DNA from: Nephrocerus scutellatus
Lineage: Eukaryota > Arthropoda > Insecta > Diptera > Pipunculidae
Assembly: GCA_947095585.1 (NCBI GenBank)
Contig: OX352762.1
Coordinates: 90,143,749 to 90,207,748 of the forward strand
Length of the DNA: 64,000 nucleotides
Direction: 5' to 3'
The position numbers and the translations under genes were made by a program. Below the pieces are notes generated by a model. That model was not told the origin of the DNA. It ran no database searches and was given only the letters and a program-made list of their open reading frames with translations. The stretch's first letter is position 1. Each line of letters begins with the position of its first letter. This document shows, in pieces, positions 52,047-63,243 of this stretch.

Positions 52047-52832
52047 CCGATTTTATTGAAATTTTGCACACATGCGTATTTCCGGAGACAACACTTTCTA
52101 TTAAATTTTGAGGCCCCTCGGGCTGCGGGGTCGGGGGGCTCCCAAACAAAAATTTTAAAAAATTTACCCGATTTTCTTCAAATTTTACACACATGTGTAT
52201 ACCCAATAAACAATACTTTTTCGAAAATTTGGTAGTGATCGGGTCCCGGGTTCGGCCGCAAGGCCCTTATACATTTTTTAAATATCTGTACTGGCATCAG
52301 ATATTCGTCGCCCTTTATGGACTTTGTGCGGTGTGTGCTGCGCAGTCGGCTGCGCTGCATGGTTTTGTTGGTGGTGGAGAGAGAGAGAGAAATCTTAGCG
52401 CACGCACAAATGAACCCAGCAAATGAAACGAGACATACATGTTTTATGCTTACTTCAACTTACATTTTTATTATATACTGAATTGTATTTTTATTGATGT
52501 CGTTTTTTTGTTGTCGATATCAACTTACAGATAGAACAACAAGTTTTCACAATATTCTGTCATTTGGCGTTTTCATAAATTAGTTCAGAGCAGTCAAAGA
52601 GTTCTCAAGATAAATGTTCGTGTTTCTTATTTGCTCAGAGTATGAGCGTGCTCTAAGTGCTCAGAATAATATGATCTGAGCTTTTTCAATTTTAACATCT
52701 GATGTCAAATGTTTGTTTCGATGATTTTCTTCTACAATAAAAAAAATGGCCCAGGATCGAGGGGCTCCCATATCAATTTCTGCGATTAGAGAATTTAGAT
52801 GAAAAATTTTAATTTTTATGGGTTGTTTTTTT
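51927..52832 (+). mobile_element. Helentron-like full copy 3
   Basis: Forward copy almost identical to 7577-8470: head at 51927, GTCG/GTCT microsatellite to about 52005, two units, the unique core with TGTGTGCTGCGCAGTCGGCT and the GAGAGAGAGAGA run, the tail hairpin near 52790 and T-run end at 52832. Its first ~120 bases also belong to the last unit of the triplication, so the triplication's right edge lies within this element. Confidence 0.8.
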
Positions 52833-52849
52833 ACGATTTTTTTTGGTTT

Positions 52850-53300
52850 TTGTAGATTTTAAACGCGATTTTGATTGGCCGAAACATGATGTAGCAGATT
52901 TTGTCTAGCTATGGTGTTCCGGAAAAACTCATTAACATTATTAAGGAGGTGTACCGTGAATCAACATGCCGCGTCATTCATAACGGTCATCTTGACTCAC
53001 CTTTCAACATCTACTCGGGAGTCAAGCAAGGTTGCACCCTCTAACCATTGCTTTTCACAATTGTTATCCACTGGGTGATGAAAATAGTAATCCGTACTAC
53101 ATGCCGATGATATCTGTCTCCTATTACAATCGCTAGGTGACATGAAGCAAAAATTAAACTCACTAGAACTCCACGCTAACAAAGTGCGTTTAAAAATTAA
53201 CGTCTCAAAAACAAAGCTACTTCGCGTTAACGCTAGTGGAACATGTGATTCTTGATTGACGGACAGCAGATAGAAGAAGTCGATAAGTTTTGTAATTCAT
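52850..53300 (+). pseudogene. LINE reverse transcriptase fragment, same family as 29455-31410
   Basis: The plus strand matches the reverse complement of 30060-30560 at the nucleotide level (for example AGGAGGTGTACCGTGAATCA, TCTACTCGGGAGTCAAGCAA, GGTTGCACCCT). In translation it gives LINIIKEVYRESTCRVIHNG, GVKQGCTL, stop, PLLFTIVIHWVMKIV, then a small deletion and YADDICLL-like remains near 53100. It ends at 53300 next to a block of short repeats. Stops and deletions make it non-functional. Confidence 0.85.
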
Positions 53301-53309
53301 TTTTGAAAA

Positions 53310-55150
53310 TTATGGACACTGTAAAATACAGTGCGCTCAATTAATTTATATTTAGATAGGAGTTTTTCCTTTTAAAAAGCTGCATCATGGTATATCATGC
53401 AATTACATGTATTCATGGAAAAAACTCAATCATATGATATATGACTCAATTATTATATGAAATACCCCATGAACCAAATACAACTTGATCAATCTTCCGT
53501 TCAAATGAGGCCACGCCAAAAAAAAATAGTACGACTGTGTAGAACTAATTTTCACCTTTCATAAGATACCAATTTAGGCCCACCCACTCTAAAACACGTC
53601 CCCTGCTAAACTTTCATGAGAAAGTCCGTTTTTGGCTCTTACTTTGTCGAGGGTGGTTGGATTAAACCCAATTTCTCAATTTTATTACCTTTCATATGAT
53701 ACTAATTTACCCCATGACATCCATCAAACCACTTATAAAAATGCATTTTTTTAAAAAAAATTATCTATATATCACTTAATTATTTGAAAAATCACATGAA
53801 CCATACAGAACTTGATAACGCCCATAAAAATAGTACGGCTGTGTAGAACTAATTTTCACCTTTATGTAATACCAATATTTGGGCCCGCCCACTTTTAAAC
53901 ACGCCCCCTACTGAAATTTCATGAGTCAGTTTTTGGATCTAACTCTGTCGAGGGCGGATGGATTAAGCCCAATTCTTTATAAGATGAAAGGTATTTTAAA
54001 TACTTTTTATATGATACGAATTAGCCCCCTAACATCCATCAAACAATTGAGAAAAATGAATTTTGGTCCAATCCAACCCCCCTAGACAGAATTAGAGCCA
54101 AAAAATGACTTTCAAAAGTGGGCGGGCCCAAATATTGGTATGAAATGAAAGGTGATAATTACTTCTACACGGTCGTACTTTTTTTATGGTCGTACGCCAG
54201 CTAAAACGGAAGTTGGATCAAGTTATACCTGGTTGATGTGGTTTTTCATATATTTGAGTGAAATATCATATGATTGAGATTCAGAATGATATCCAATTAA
54301 AGGTGAAAATTAGTTCTACATAACCGTATTATGGGCGTGGCCCAATTTTTAAGTAAGAAAAGATTGCAGTTTTTGATTTCTGCTCAATAAGGGCTTTCAG
54401 TGTCCGTAAAACCTATAATGCACTTTGCTATATATCACAAGTTTTTGTATGGGAAAAACTCAATCATATGATATTTCACTCAAATATATGAAGTAGAAGT
54501 AATCTTCACCTTTCAGTTGATAGCACCCGCCCGCCCACTTTTGCACACGCCCCTTGCTGAACTTTAATGTGAAACTCATTTTTGGCTATAAATCTGTCGA
54601 GGGGTGTTGGATTGGACCGACTATTTTATATGACGGAAGGTATTTTTATTACCTTTCATATTGTTCATATTAATTGTTACATACCTGTTCTTATATGGGA
54701 ACAACTGAATCATATGATATTTCACTCAATAATATGAAAAAAAAACATGAACCAGGTACAACTTGATCAAACTTCTGTTTTAGCTAGCCGTGTAAAAGTA
54801 ATGATGACCTTTGATTTCATACAAAAATTTGGGCCCGCCCACTTTTGAACACGCCCCCTACTGAACTTCAATGTGAAAGTCATTTTTTGGCTCTAACTCT
54901 GTCGAGGGCGGTTGGATTGGACCAAACCAAAAGGAAGGTATTTTTATTGCCTTTTATATGATACAAATAACCCCCTAACATCCATCAAACCACAAAGAAA
55001 AATGCAGTTTTCAAAAAAGTGCTCAAAACTTTAACTCCCGCTCTCTCCATAAGGGGGAATTTCCGAAAAACTTCACCATAAATTCCCCGGGAGGGTGGTT
55101 GATAGGCAAAATCCTTAAATTCCTTAAAATACATATTTGCCCTTATTCCT
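53310..55150. repeat. ~300-bp degenerate units in direct and inverted order
   Basis: Key words recur: AACTCAATCATATGATATTT, CATGAACCA(A/G)(A/G)TACAACTTGAT, GGGCCCGCCCACTTTTGAAC, ACGCCCCCTACTGAACTT, TCTGTCGAGGGCGGTTGGAT, CCTAACATCCATCAAACCA. The GTCGAGGG word is at about 53648, 53945, 54597 and 54901, giving a spacing near 300. At about 54060-54320 the same block is inverted (CCAATCCAACCCCCCTAGAC, AAAGTGGGCGGGCCCAAATA). GACACTGTAAAA at 53315 and its complement-like CAGTGTCCGTAAAA at 54408 may be inverted ends. No coding capacity. Superfamily unknown. Confidence 0.75.
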
Positions 55151-56833
55151 CGGCAAATAAAATACGAGATACGATATTAAAAGCAGAATCCAACTTACCG
55201 CAATACGTCACAGTTTGTAGCCCTTGTGCCAAGTGAATTTAAAGGCATAATCCGATTTACGAGTTAAAAAATTTACAAAAACAAAATATAAAAATCTAGT
55301 TGACTTTTGTTTTTTTTTCTTACAAGAATTAACTTTTTTTGACTTCTGTTGGCACGATGAAGTTTGAATTGGAAGATATATAAACTCACTTTTTTCTTTG
55401 TCGAGAAATAAGGGTTTTTACTGTAATTTGTTTAATTTTCCAGATGATTTTAAAATGTATTCACTTGATAAGCATTTAAAAATCGTAAATAGCAGGAGAT
55501 CGAAAACAAAATAGCGTAGAGCGTACATACATTCGGCCATCAGGTTGCGCTCGTACGAACAGCTGTCACTGTGTATTCGTTGATCGGATATATGTGTGTG
55601 TACTCCTGCATGGATAATTTTATTGTTATAAAAATATGGATAGTAAAAAGTAGCTTCAGTTATCGAATTAACATCACCCGACTGATAATATTTATTGTTA
55701 AAAAACTTAAGTAAAAACACTTAAATGAAAACACTCAAAGAACACAAACACAAAAACAAACAGCCCAAGGAAAAAAGAACTTCTTATCGTTCAAAATAAT
55801 CGTAAGTTAGAGAAAGAAATATGGTCTTTGATTTGAATGGCTTTGCTAAAAAAATTAAATTGAAAACAGCAAGACAAGTTCTTGCTCTTCTTTGAGGAGT
55901 GAAAACAAACGAATAGAAAATAATTAATTTAAGACGTGGAAAAAAGCACTACCGCCACACACCTGAGGAAAACAACCCACACGACACCTAATCTAAACTC
56001 CAACTGATTTTGATTTAGATTCAACACTTTGTTCAAAATGTTTACGCACTAAAACTGAATCTGAAAAGATAAACAATTGCGTGAGAAAAACAGGACTCAA
56101 CACACAACCACCGAGTCGGCGGCAGCTACATTTTAGAACACAAGTTTTAGCACGTATTAAAATTAAATACTTGTGACTAAAATGGTGACAATTTCGGTGA
56201 CAGAATAATTTAACATTAATCCTAAATTTACAGCAGCGACAAAATTTGACAGTTCTATACAATAAGCGCTTCGAGATGTTGAGGACTATTGTCACATTGT
56301 CAGTATATCAGTGCCCTCAGTAGCACAATTGTTTTCTGACAATTTGAGGAATCGGATAACTATCTCTAGTTTTCTGAGACAAAATTATTTTGGGTTCGCT
56401 ATATCACTTCACATTTTCATTTAAAAGTTTTTGTTGTTGAGCTGACAGATAGCGAAGAATGTTGTTCAGCAGTTCAGCTGAATGCAATCCTCTCACTGAG
56501 GAGAAAGAGAAAATCTTAAGAGTCCTCAGCTATCTTGAACGCGCCTTATAACAAACTACTCCCACTGCCACTAGTCTAAACCACTACTCATAATAAAGCT
56601 TAATTCACATCATATGCTTTGTTAGTACTCCTAAATATTTATCATTAGTTTGGAACTTGTTTCTTTTAATTTTACATAAACAAAGAGTAAAATAAGTTTT
56701 CTTACTTCACCTTCACCCTCCATGGGGGGAAAATCTAAAATTTTAATATTTAACTTATATTTTGCAAAATAATTGGTAATATAAATGGTTTTATTCATAC
56801 CTATCATTTCCGGGCGCTTCTCTACCCACATCG
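55151..56833. other. No recognisable gene
   Basis: Two minus-strand frames of 100 codons (55418-55720 and 55993-56295) occur, but I see no domain, and they overlap no motif. This is the longest stretch without an identified repeat or element in the right half, so it may be unique DNA. Host regulatory or untranslated sequence is possible. Confidence 0.4.
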
Positions 56834-57106
56834 AAACCTTCTCTATAGAAAGCCCAACTCATCGCATACTAATGCTGTAAACCGATACCAAACGCATGTG
56901 TGTTTGTGGGATGTGAATACAGTGTACAAAAAATAAGTAGTAGCAAAGAGCGAGAAACGTAAGATGTGGTAGTGGGAAACAGAAAAATTTTATATGGATA
57001 TTGCTCTTTAATTGATTACTACTACAAATACGTTTGGTCTAAATCTAAGCATGTGTCTGTGTACGATCGGAACAGTTGGGCTTTCTATAGAGAAGGTTTT
57101 GACCCC
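56834..57106. repeat. Inverted repeat, MITE-like
   Basis: GAAACCTTCTCTATAGAAAG, CCCAACT at 56834 is mirrored by AGTTGGGCTTTCTATAGAGA, AGGTTTTGA at 57073-57101. Weaker matching continues inward (CGATACCAAACGCATGTG against its complement near 57025-57055), so the arms may reach about 75 bases. A single arm-like word lies at 12988. Confidence 0.65.
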
Positions 57107-57334
57107 CATACATAAATACCACATACACTTCGTTAATACCCGTATTTTATTGCCGAGGAATAAAGAATTACAACAACATTTGCACTATCTATATCCTCTT
57201 TGGAATAAGAAAACCTGCTGTTTTGCTGGTTTTGGCTGGTTTTGACATTCGAATTCGGATTCAGATTCCAAATAAAAATCCAGCTATAGCGTTACATAAT
57301 ATAATAAATATAAAGCAACCAGATAAAAATTTAA
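57107..57334. other. Spacer without gene
   Basis: Nothing recognised. Confidence 0.4.
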
Positions 57335-57600
57335 TGTGGCTTTCGTTTTCGTTTGATTTTCCCCTTTTTTGATCGAGTGCACTCGTTTTTGGTTGTCCAA
57401 CGAAAAGAACAAGTGTACTGGCTCTTTTCGTATTTGTATTTGTGGTTGCCGTCACATATCAAAAGTCAAAATTGTAGTGTTTTCCGGAACTACTCTCATT
57501 GCATTTTTTAAATCAAACGAACAAAACGAGTGCAATTTTGTGACATTCAGTGCAATATTTTTCCACTCGGAGTAATTTTTTCCATCAAACGAAAGCCACA
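57335..57600. mobile_element. 266-bp PIF/Harbinger-type MITE with TAA duplication
   Basis: The left end TGTGGCTTTCGTTT and right end AAACGAAAGCCACA are perfect inverted repeats of 14 bases. On each side lies TAA (57332-57334 and 57601-57603), the TWA duplication of PIF/Harbinger elements. Internal TCGTTTGAT and ATCAAACGAA words extend the inversion with a gap. No coding capacity. Confidence 0.75.
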
Positions 57601-57904
57601 TAAGTGCAAACATAACCTCAGTTAAACATCTGCTATATTTGCTATATTGCTTTCAACAAAATGAGTTAGTTATTTTTTGTGGTTAACGGCTGATCAAAGC
57701 ACCAGCAAAAGCTAACCAAATTTTGGTAAATTTTTTGTTTCATGTGTTTGCCAACTTATCCATATATAATTTTTAAAAGTCGACTCTGGTGGTGAGAATT
57801 ATGAATAAAAATTTGGTTTAATATTCTTAACCCAAATTTTTTTTTCCATTTCATTCATTTTCATTTTGTTGAAAGCAATATAGCAGACCAACCTAATTTG
57901 ATAG

Positions 57905-58445
57905 TACACAAAGTCACAGTGCGACGCTTTTTGTGTACTCCAATAAATGCGTCAAAAATATTGGATTATGTAGATTCTGACGCACAAGGCACAACGGACT
58001 ATCATCTTCAAAAGATTATATACCGAGGGCGTTGTGCGACGATTTTTAATCTACATATTTTTTTTTAATTCATAGTTTCATAATTTAAAAAATTTTCATT
58101 CTGAAGTTAGCTACGAAGTCGAGCAAGAAGTTTTCACAGGCTGCGGTAAGAATATAACGCAAGCCAAATAAAAATTTAGTCCAAACATAACCAAACTATA
58201 AAAAGTTGGAGTATCGGATATTATTACATGACGTTTTTCAGTACTTAAAGTTTCGCACACTGCGAAAAAAATTAACACGTCAGCCAAATAAAAATTGAAG
58301 ACCAAACATAACCAAATAAAACATAGTTTTGAGTAACGGATATTATTAACTTTACATTTGACTGTACTCAAAGTCCGACGCATTCAGTATATTTTAATAA
58401 ATGGGTAAAAAAATTGAATTTATCCGATTCTTACGCCGAACGCGT
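57905..58445 (+). repeat. Repeat C, two to three ~120-180 bp degenerate units
   Basis: Words AGCCAAATAAAAATTGAA, CCAAACATAACCAAA, GTAACGGATATTATTA, TTTGACTGTACTCAAAGTC and TTAATAAATG(G/C)GTAAAAA recur at about 58155, 58280 and (third copy) 58950. A partial unit is at 57905-57990 (GCGACGC, AATAAATGCGTCAAAAA). Non-coding, origin unknown. Confidence 0.65.
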
Positions 58446-58545
58446 TTAAATCCTAAAAACTTTGTGGATTTATGTTCGGCTTTATGCTTATGCGATTGTT
58501 GTTGTAAACCAAGCTGGATTAGCCAAAGCAATACAGCAATAGCTA

Positions 58546-58889
58546 TTTCGATTTGCAGGTTATAATAAAAAGTTCTCTCTCGAGTTTTTGGTTTGGCGTT
58601 TTATTTGCAAACTACCCGGGGTACAGTTTGAATTTGCGTTTTATTTGCAAGATTTGTAACCAACAACACTGTAACTTTGCTACCCGTCGGGAGTCTACGT
58701 ACGGGTAAGGTTTCGTTTACTCAGTAAGATGATGAAGAGAGAGCAAGCAGACTAATTTCTCAGTTTGTTGTTCTTGTCAAATTTGGTTTTGGTTTGGCGT
58801 TCTAGTTGCAAAGCGTTAACCATGAAAACACCGCCATTTGGTAGCTTACCCATGGATACTGTTTCTGGTATGGTTTTAGCAAATCGAAA
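58546..58889 (+). mobile_element. Repeat D, MITE-like with TTTCGATTTGC ends, copy 1
   Basis: TTTCGATTTGC at 58546-58556 is inverted perfectly at 58879-58889. Inside, GGTTTGGCGTTTTATTTGCA, TTTGCGTTTTATTTGCA and GGTTTGGCGTTCTAGTTGCA recur. GAGAGCAAGCAGACTAATTT, CTCAGTTT is shared in reverse with copy 2 at 63244-63546. No target duplication is evident. Confidence 0.65.
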
Positions 58890-58924
58890 GAGGCATTAAA
58901 TTCATAATTAAACAAAGATAGGTT

Positions 58925-59106
58925 CACGCACTGCGAAAAAATTATACCGCAAGCCAAATAAAAATTGAACTCCAAACATAACCAAACATAACAAGGTTTT
59001 AAGTAACGGGTACTATTTACTTTACATTTGACTGTACTCGAAGTCAGTCGCGTTCAGCGTATTCAAATTAATGCGTAAAAACTAGGATTTTATTAATTCT
59101 TAGGCT
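58925..59106 (+). repeat. Repeat C, further unit
   Basis: CTGCGAAAAAATTATACCGC, AAGCCAAATAAAAATTGAAC, TTACTTTACATTTGACTGTA, CTCGAAGTC and TTAATGCGTAAAAACTAGG align with the units at 58256-58430. Repeat D (58546-58889) lies between the units, so it probably inserted into a longer repeat C tract. Confidence 0.65.
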
Positions 59107-59362
59107 ATGTCCTAATTAGACAACGATCGCGCGTTTTGACGAGGAGCGGTGGTTGGTTACATCGCGTTGATCGCGCGATCTAAATGTGTGTCCTAATTGA
59201 AATGGCGCGACCAGACGTCGTCGTGGTCGAAAGCACAGCAATTCGCTATCACCACAGTACATGTGAAATTGAGAAGTGGTGGTTGAGGTTGTTTGAGCGG
59301 AACTGACTTCCAGGAATTAAACAATCGACCAACGAGTTTGGCATTGGTTTACTACTTATTTT

Positions 59363-60935
59363 TAAATTCTCTATATAAACTTCACTTTCCCGTGGCACGG
59401 ATGTCGGTCGGAAATCGGTAGAAAATCGGTCGGAAATCGGTCGGCTGTCAGACGTCTGTCTGACCCAAAGCCCGATTTTATTGAAATTTTGCACACATGT
59501 GTATTTCCGGAGACAACACTTTCTATTAAAATTTGAGGCCCCTCGGGCCACGGAGTCGGGGGGCTCCCCTACAAATATTTTACAAAATTTTACTCGATTT
59601 TCTTCAAATTTTATACACATGTGTATCTATGATATACAACACTTTTTGTAAAAATTTTGAAAACCCCGGGCCCGGGTTCATGGGGCCCCATAACTTTTTT
59701 TAAAAAAATTAACCCGATTTTCTTCAAATTTAATACACATGTGTATCTTCGATAGACAACAATATTTATAAAAAATTTGGGGACCCCGGGCCCGGGTTCG
59801 TGGGGCCCCATAACTTTTTTTAAAAAAATTAACCCGATTTTCTTCAAATTTTATATACGTATGTATCTTTCATGAAAAACACTTTTTGTAAAAATTTTGG
59901 AGAACCCGGGCCCCAGGGTCATTGGTCCCCAATTTTTTTTTTTTTAAATTAACCCGATTTTTTTTAAATTTTACATACGTGTGTATCTCTTTTTGCAAAA
60001 ATTTTGGAGACAGGCCCCAACAAATTTTTTAAAAAACTTAACCCCATTTTTTTTTTTTAAATTTTATATACGTGTGTATCTTCAATAGACAACACTTTTT
60101 GCAAAAATTTTGGTGGCCGGGGTCGTGGCCCATAAAAATTTTTCAAAAAAAATTAACCCGATTTTCTTCAAATTTAATACACATGTGTATCTTCGATAGA
60201 CAACAATTTTTGTAAAAAATTTGGGGACCCCTGGCCCGGGTTCGTGGGGCCCCATAACTTTTTTTAAAAAAATTAACCCGATTTTCTTTAAATTTTTTAT
60301 ACGTATGTATCTTCGATGAAAAACACTTTTTGTAAAAATTTTGGAGAACACGGGCCCCAGGGTCAATGGTCCCCAATTTTTTTTTTTAAAAATTAACCCG
60401 TTTTTTTTTAAATTTTACATACGTGTGTATCTCCGATGGGCAACACTTTTTGCAAAAATTTTGGAGACATGCCCCAACAAATTTTTTAAAAAACTTAACC
60501 CGATTTTTTTAAAATTTTTTATACGTGTGTATCTTCAATAGACAACACTTTTTGCAAAAATTTTGGTGGCCGGGGTCGTGGGCCCATAAAAAATTTTCAA
60601 AAAAAATTAACCCGATTTTCTTCAAATTTTATATATCTACATGTGTATCTCCGATGGACAAAATTTTTTGTAAAGTTTTTGGAGTGAGGCCCTGAGGCCC
60701 GAGGGGTGCCCATATAAATTTTTTAAAAATTAGCTCGATTTTCTTCAAATTTTAAACACATCTGTATCACTGATGGACAAAACTTTTTATAAGTTTGTTG
60801 GAGTGATCGGGCCCTGACCCCGTGTGGTGTCCAGGTAAATTTTTTAAAAATTAGCGCGGTTTTCTTCAAATTTCAATACATACTCATCTCCTATTAGAGG
60901 ATTTACATGAAAACTTGTATTTTTATAGGTTGTTT
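59363..60935 (+). mobile_element. Helentron-like copy with about twelve minisatellite units
   Basis: Head TAAATTCTCTATATAAACTT, CACTTTCCCGTGGC, a degraded GTCGG(AAATCG) tract at 59400-59455, the first unit at 59470, then units with ACATGTGTATCT(A/C)(T/C)GAT words to about 60860. The tail is GAGGATTTACATGAAAACTT and GGTTGTTTTTTTAT. A block of about 350 bases carrying a GGACCCC(G/T)GGCCCGGGTTCGTG word is itself repeated (59700-60110 and 60180-60590). That shows higher-order array growth within a single element. Confidence 0.8.
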
Positions 60936-61061
60936 TTTTATATTAACAATATTTAATATTTAATTGCATTCGCAACTTAATCAATCAATTACACTACGAT
61001 AATATATGAATAAATTAAAATACTCGTAATATTTTGGTTACTTGTTTTTAGTTTATTTGAA

Positions 61062-61650
61062 ACTAGCTGAAGTACCCGGCTTTGCCAGTGGCTTCGTGAC
61101 CCACCCATCGACTCCATTTGACGCCCAAGAAAAGAAAACACATGTATTTAAGACAAATGGGAAATTATTAATTATATTAATTAATCTTAACGCCAGCGGA
61201 TATATTTGAAGTAAAAACGTACGAATTTTTCGGTGTGCCAACTCGGGAGCAATGTAAAAGCGCAAAAATGAACGTTCGTGAAAAGACCGACATTCCGAAG
61301 CCGAACCAACATAGCAAGAAAAAGAAGACGAAACCTACATTTTCCACCCCAGCGCCCAGTGTGAATTTGCGCCAAATCGCTCCATAAATAAGAAAAAAAC
61401 GACACCAAATTTTGTCAAAGACTTTATTTTGATTCAAATATTATATGGTGTGATTCTGAGCCAAATCGGACCATAAATAAGAAAAAGCTACCCCAGCGCC
61501 ACGTGTTGATCCGATCGCTACCAAACCTTCATAGTATTACCCTCTATGCTAATCTGAAGATTGCCTAAAAATTTCATCAACATCGGTGCAGCCGTTTTGG
61601 AGCCCATACAAAACATACATACACACACCGAGTTTTATATATTAGATATT
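61062..61650 (+). mobile_element. mini-me-like element with canonical head and tail
   Basis: Head ACTAGCTGAAGTACCCGGCT, TTGCCAGTGGC; tail CAGCCGTTTTGGAGCCCATA, CAAAACATACATACACACAC, CGAGTTTTATATATTAGATA. AAATCG(C/G)(T/A)CCATAAATAAG words occur twice (61373 and 61464), showing one internal duplication. Non-coding: the overlapping frames on the minus strand have no domain. Confidence 0.65.
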
Positions 61651-61881
61651 CGCCACACAATATCACATTTTTTTATAATACTCCCTGCGTTTAAAAAAAA
61701 ATTGTGTGTTATTTGCACTTAATTTTTTAACATTTTTACGAATTCTCTCAATTTAACTTGCGATAGCGCGTCAAAAAAACAAACTTGCTTGTTCGTTGTT
61801 CGACCAAACCTTTTTTCAATGTTCGAAAAATGCTCGCGACGCAATCTCAAATAAACTTGTTCGACCGTTCCACGTAGACCT

Positions 61882-62163
61882 CTAAATGCGTGAAACACAA
61901 ACACGCTTCGGCTTCGTCTTCGTCTGCGTTACGATGCAACCGCTTTGAATTTGTTTTGAATGACATTTCTCGTATGACAGTTCTGCCATTGTCAGCTGTA
62001 ATTTTTTCTGGAATTTGTATTTTATTTTTGTTTTGGAACGTATATTAAATAAAAACTCCCGCTCCCTCACCAGGTTTATTAATCGTTCTTCAAAACACAT
62101 CATTAATTCTTCCTTTTCATCAATATTTTTCATCTCCATTTCAAAACTAATTTTCCCGCACAA
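61882..62163 (-). CDS. MADF-like N-terminal fragment inside the PIF-like element
   Basis: A 93-codon minus-strand frame starting MCGKISFEMEMKNIDEKEEL and containing FEERLINLVREREFLFNIRS, KTKIKYKFQKKL. The L-I-x-L-V-R-x-R-x-x-L-(F/Y) start followed by a K-x-K-F-x-K-K helix resembles the first half of a MADF (Myb/SANT-like) DNA-binding domain, as encoded by the second gene of PIF/Harbinger elements. The second half of the domain is not recognisable and the frame ends in the terminal repeat. The triplicated copies have a stop in the middle, whereas this one is open. Probably a transposon relic, not a host gene; expression unknown. Confidence 0.45.
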   Translation of the reverse strand: MCGKISFEMEMKNIDEKEELMMCFEERLINLVREREFLFNIRSKTKIKYKFQKKLQLTMAELSYEKCHSKQIQSGCIVTQTKTKPKRVCVSRI

Positions 62164-62405
62164 TATAATTTTGTTTGTTGACGTTTTTTCACAGCTGTTG
62201 AGCTGTCAGGCAAAGCAAATGTTCAGCACTTTTGAACTAGAGCTTCCGTTTGGAGTCACGATACGTAACATTACGTTTTTCTTTAAAATTGCCAAACGAA
62301 ACGTTGAAGCCGAAGCTATATTGTGTTAGGAAGCATTGAAATCGTATGGCTGAACTCGTAAACGTCAGGCGAAGACGAAGCTGAAGCGTTTTTTTGTTTC
62401 CCGCA
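61887..62405 (-). mobile_element. PIF/Harbinger-like element, longer relative of the triplicated copies
   Basis: TGCGTGAAACACAAACACGC, TTCGGCTTCGTCTTCGTC at 61887 pairs with the right end TTTTTTTGTTTCCCGCA at 62389-62405; TAA follows on the right and TAAA precedes on the left. The interior matches 46149-46620 in reverse and adds about 45 bases near 62255-62310. It carries a longer open MADF-like frame on the minus strand. Confidence 0.7.
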
Positions 62406-62481
62406 TAATGTTATTAATCTTTAATATTTTTCGCGATCATCACTCATCGCCAGAACGCGCGATCGCTTCCAATGAGGACAT

Positions 62482-63243
62482 TACTTTATGCCCCACGCGT
62501 TTGGTGTATATTATCTTTAAGAGAGAAACGTTAAAGCATTTACCGGAGAAAAGTTGAAAGTTGGTCAACTTTTTGCGTCGCTTCCGTCACATACTTTGCC
62601 AATGGACACATCTGAAGAGACCGCGTGATTTCGTCGATCGGTCGTTACATACGTCGCTTCAATGCACGCAACTTAGTCTATGGACTGGGTCCGTAAGACT
62701 GATGACAGATAAGACGAACAGAATACCAATGTTGAATTCGAATTGAGAAAATATCTGTCATATTTTGTCAAGTTGTTCCTTTCGCTAAAAAACCAATCGA
62801 CGGAAGATTAGATATAGGCTGTCACAGATTTGTATGTTTCGCAGATTTACCGATCTTTTCACTAACACCAACAACTAACACAATTTATCATTCGATTTGG
62901 GCTCACTGAAAGCACTGAATTTTCTTTAATATCACAATTACAAACGCATGCAACAAAACAATGTAAAAAAGATTCTCGCTTTTCGTGTTCGATCTGCTAA
63001 GAAGGAAAAAAAAAAATTTGATACTGAGTCTGTGTCGGTACATATATTTTTTAAGAAAGCCACGTTCGATTGAAAGCAGAGTACAAAAAATTGCTATAGT
63101 CAATTGAGCGACAATGCACGAGCAGAACATCTCTTTACTTATTTCAGTTGCACAATTTCGCCCATTTCTTAACTTAAGTGAATAGTTGCCAATCGAACAG
63201 TCTCTGAATTTCTTTACTTCAAATACGGCAACTTATTTATTCC
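62482..63243. other. No recognisable gene
   Basis: Frames at 62561-62746 (plus) and 62903-63130 (minus) lack motifs. Nothing else supported. Confidence 0.45.

Larger units (their letters stand above)
59107..62481. mobile_element. Composite bounded by a 3.4-kb-apart inverted repeat
   Basis: ATGTCCTAATTAGACAACGA, TCGCGCGTTTTGACGA at 59107 pairs with the reverse complement of 62437-62481, ATGTCCTCATTGGAAGCGAT, CGCGCGTTCTGGCGA: about 30 of 36 positions. A second TGTGTCCTAATTGAAATGGC-like copy of the end lies at 59187. The interior holds a Helentron-like copy, a mini-me-like element and a PIF-like element, so the original element must have been much shorter. No clear target duplication; superfamily unknown. 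Confidence 0.5.

Noticed and set aside
55418..56295. Two 100-codon minus-strand frames as possible host exons
   Set aside because: No domain, no clear splice context I could defend, and A+T-rich composition gives such frames by chance. A transcript map would decide.
61882..62163. A host MADF-domain gene
   Set aside because: The frame lies within terminal inverted repeats, occurs in four copies, lacks the second half of the domain and ends in the terminal repeat.
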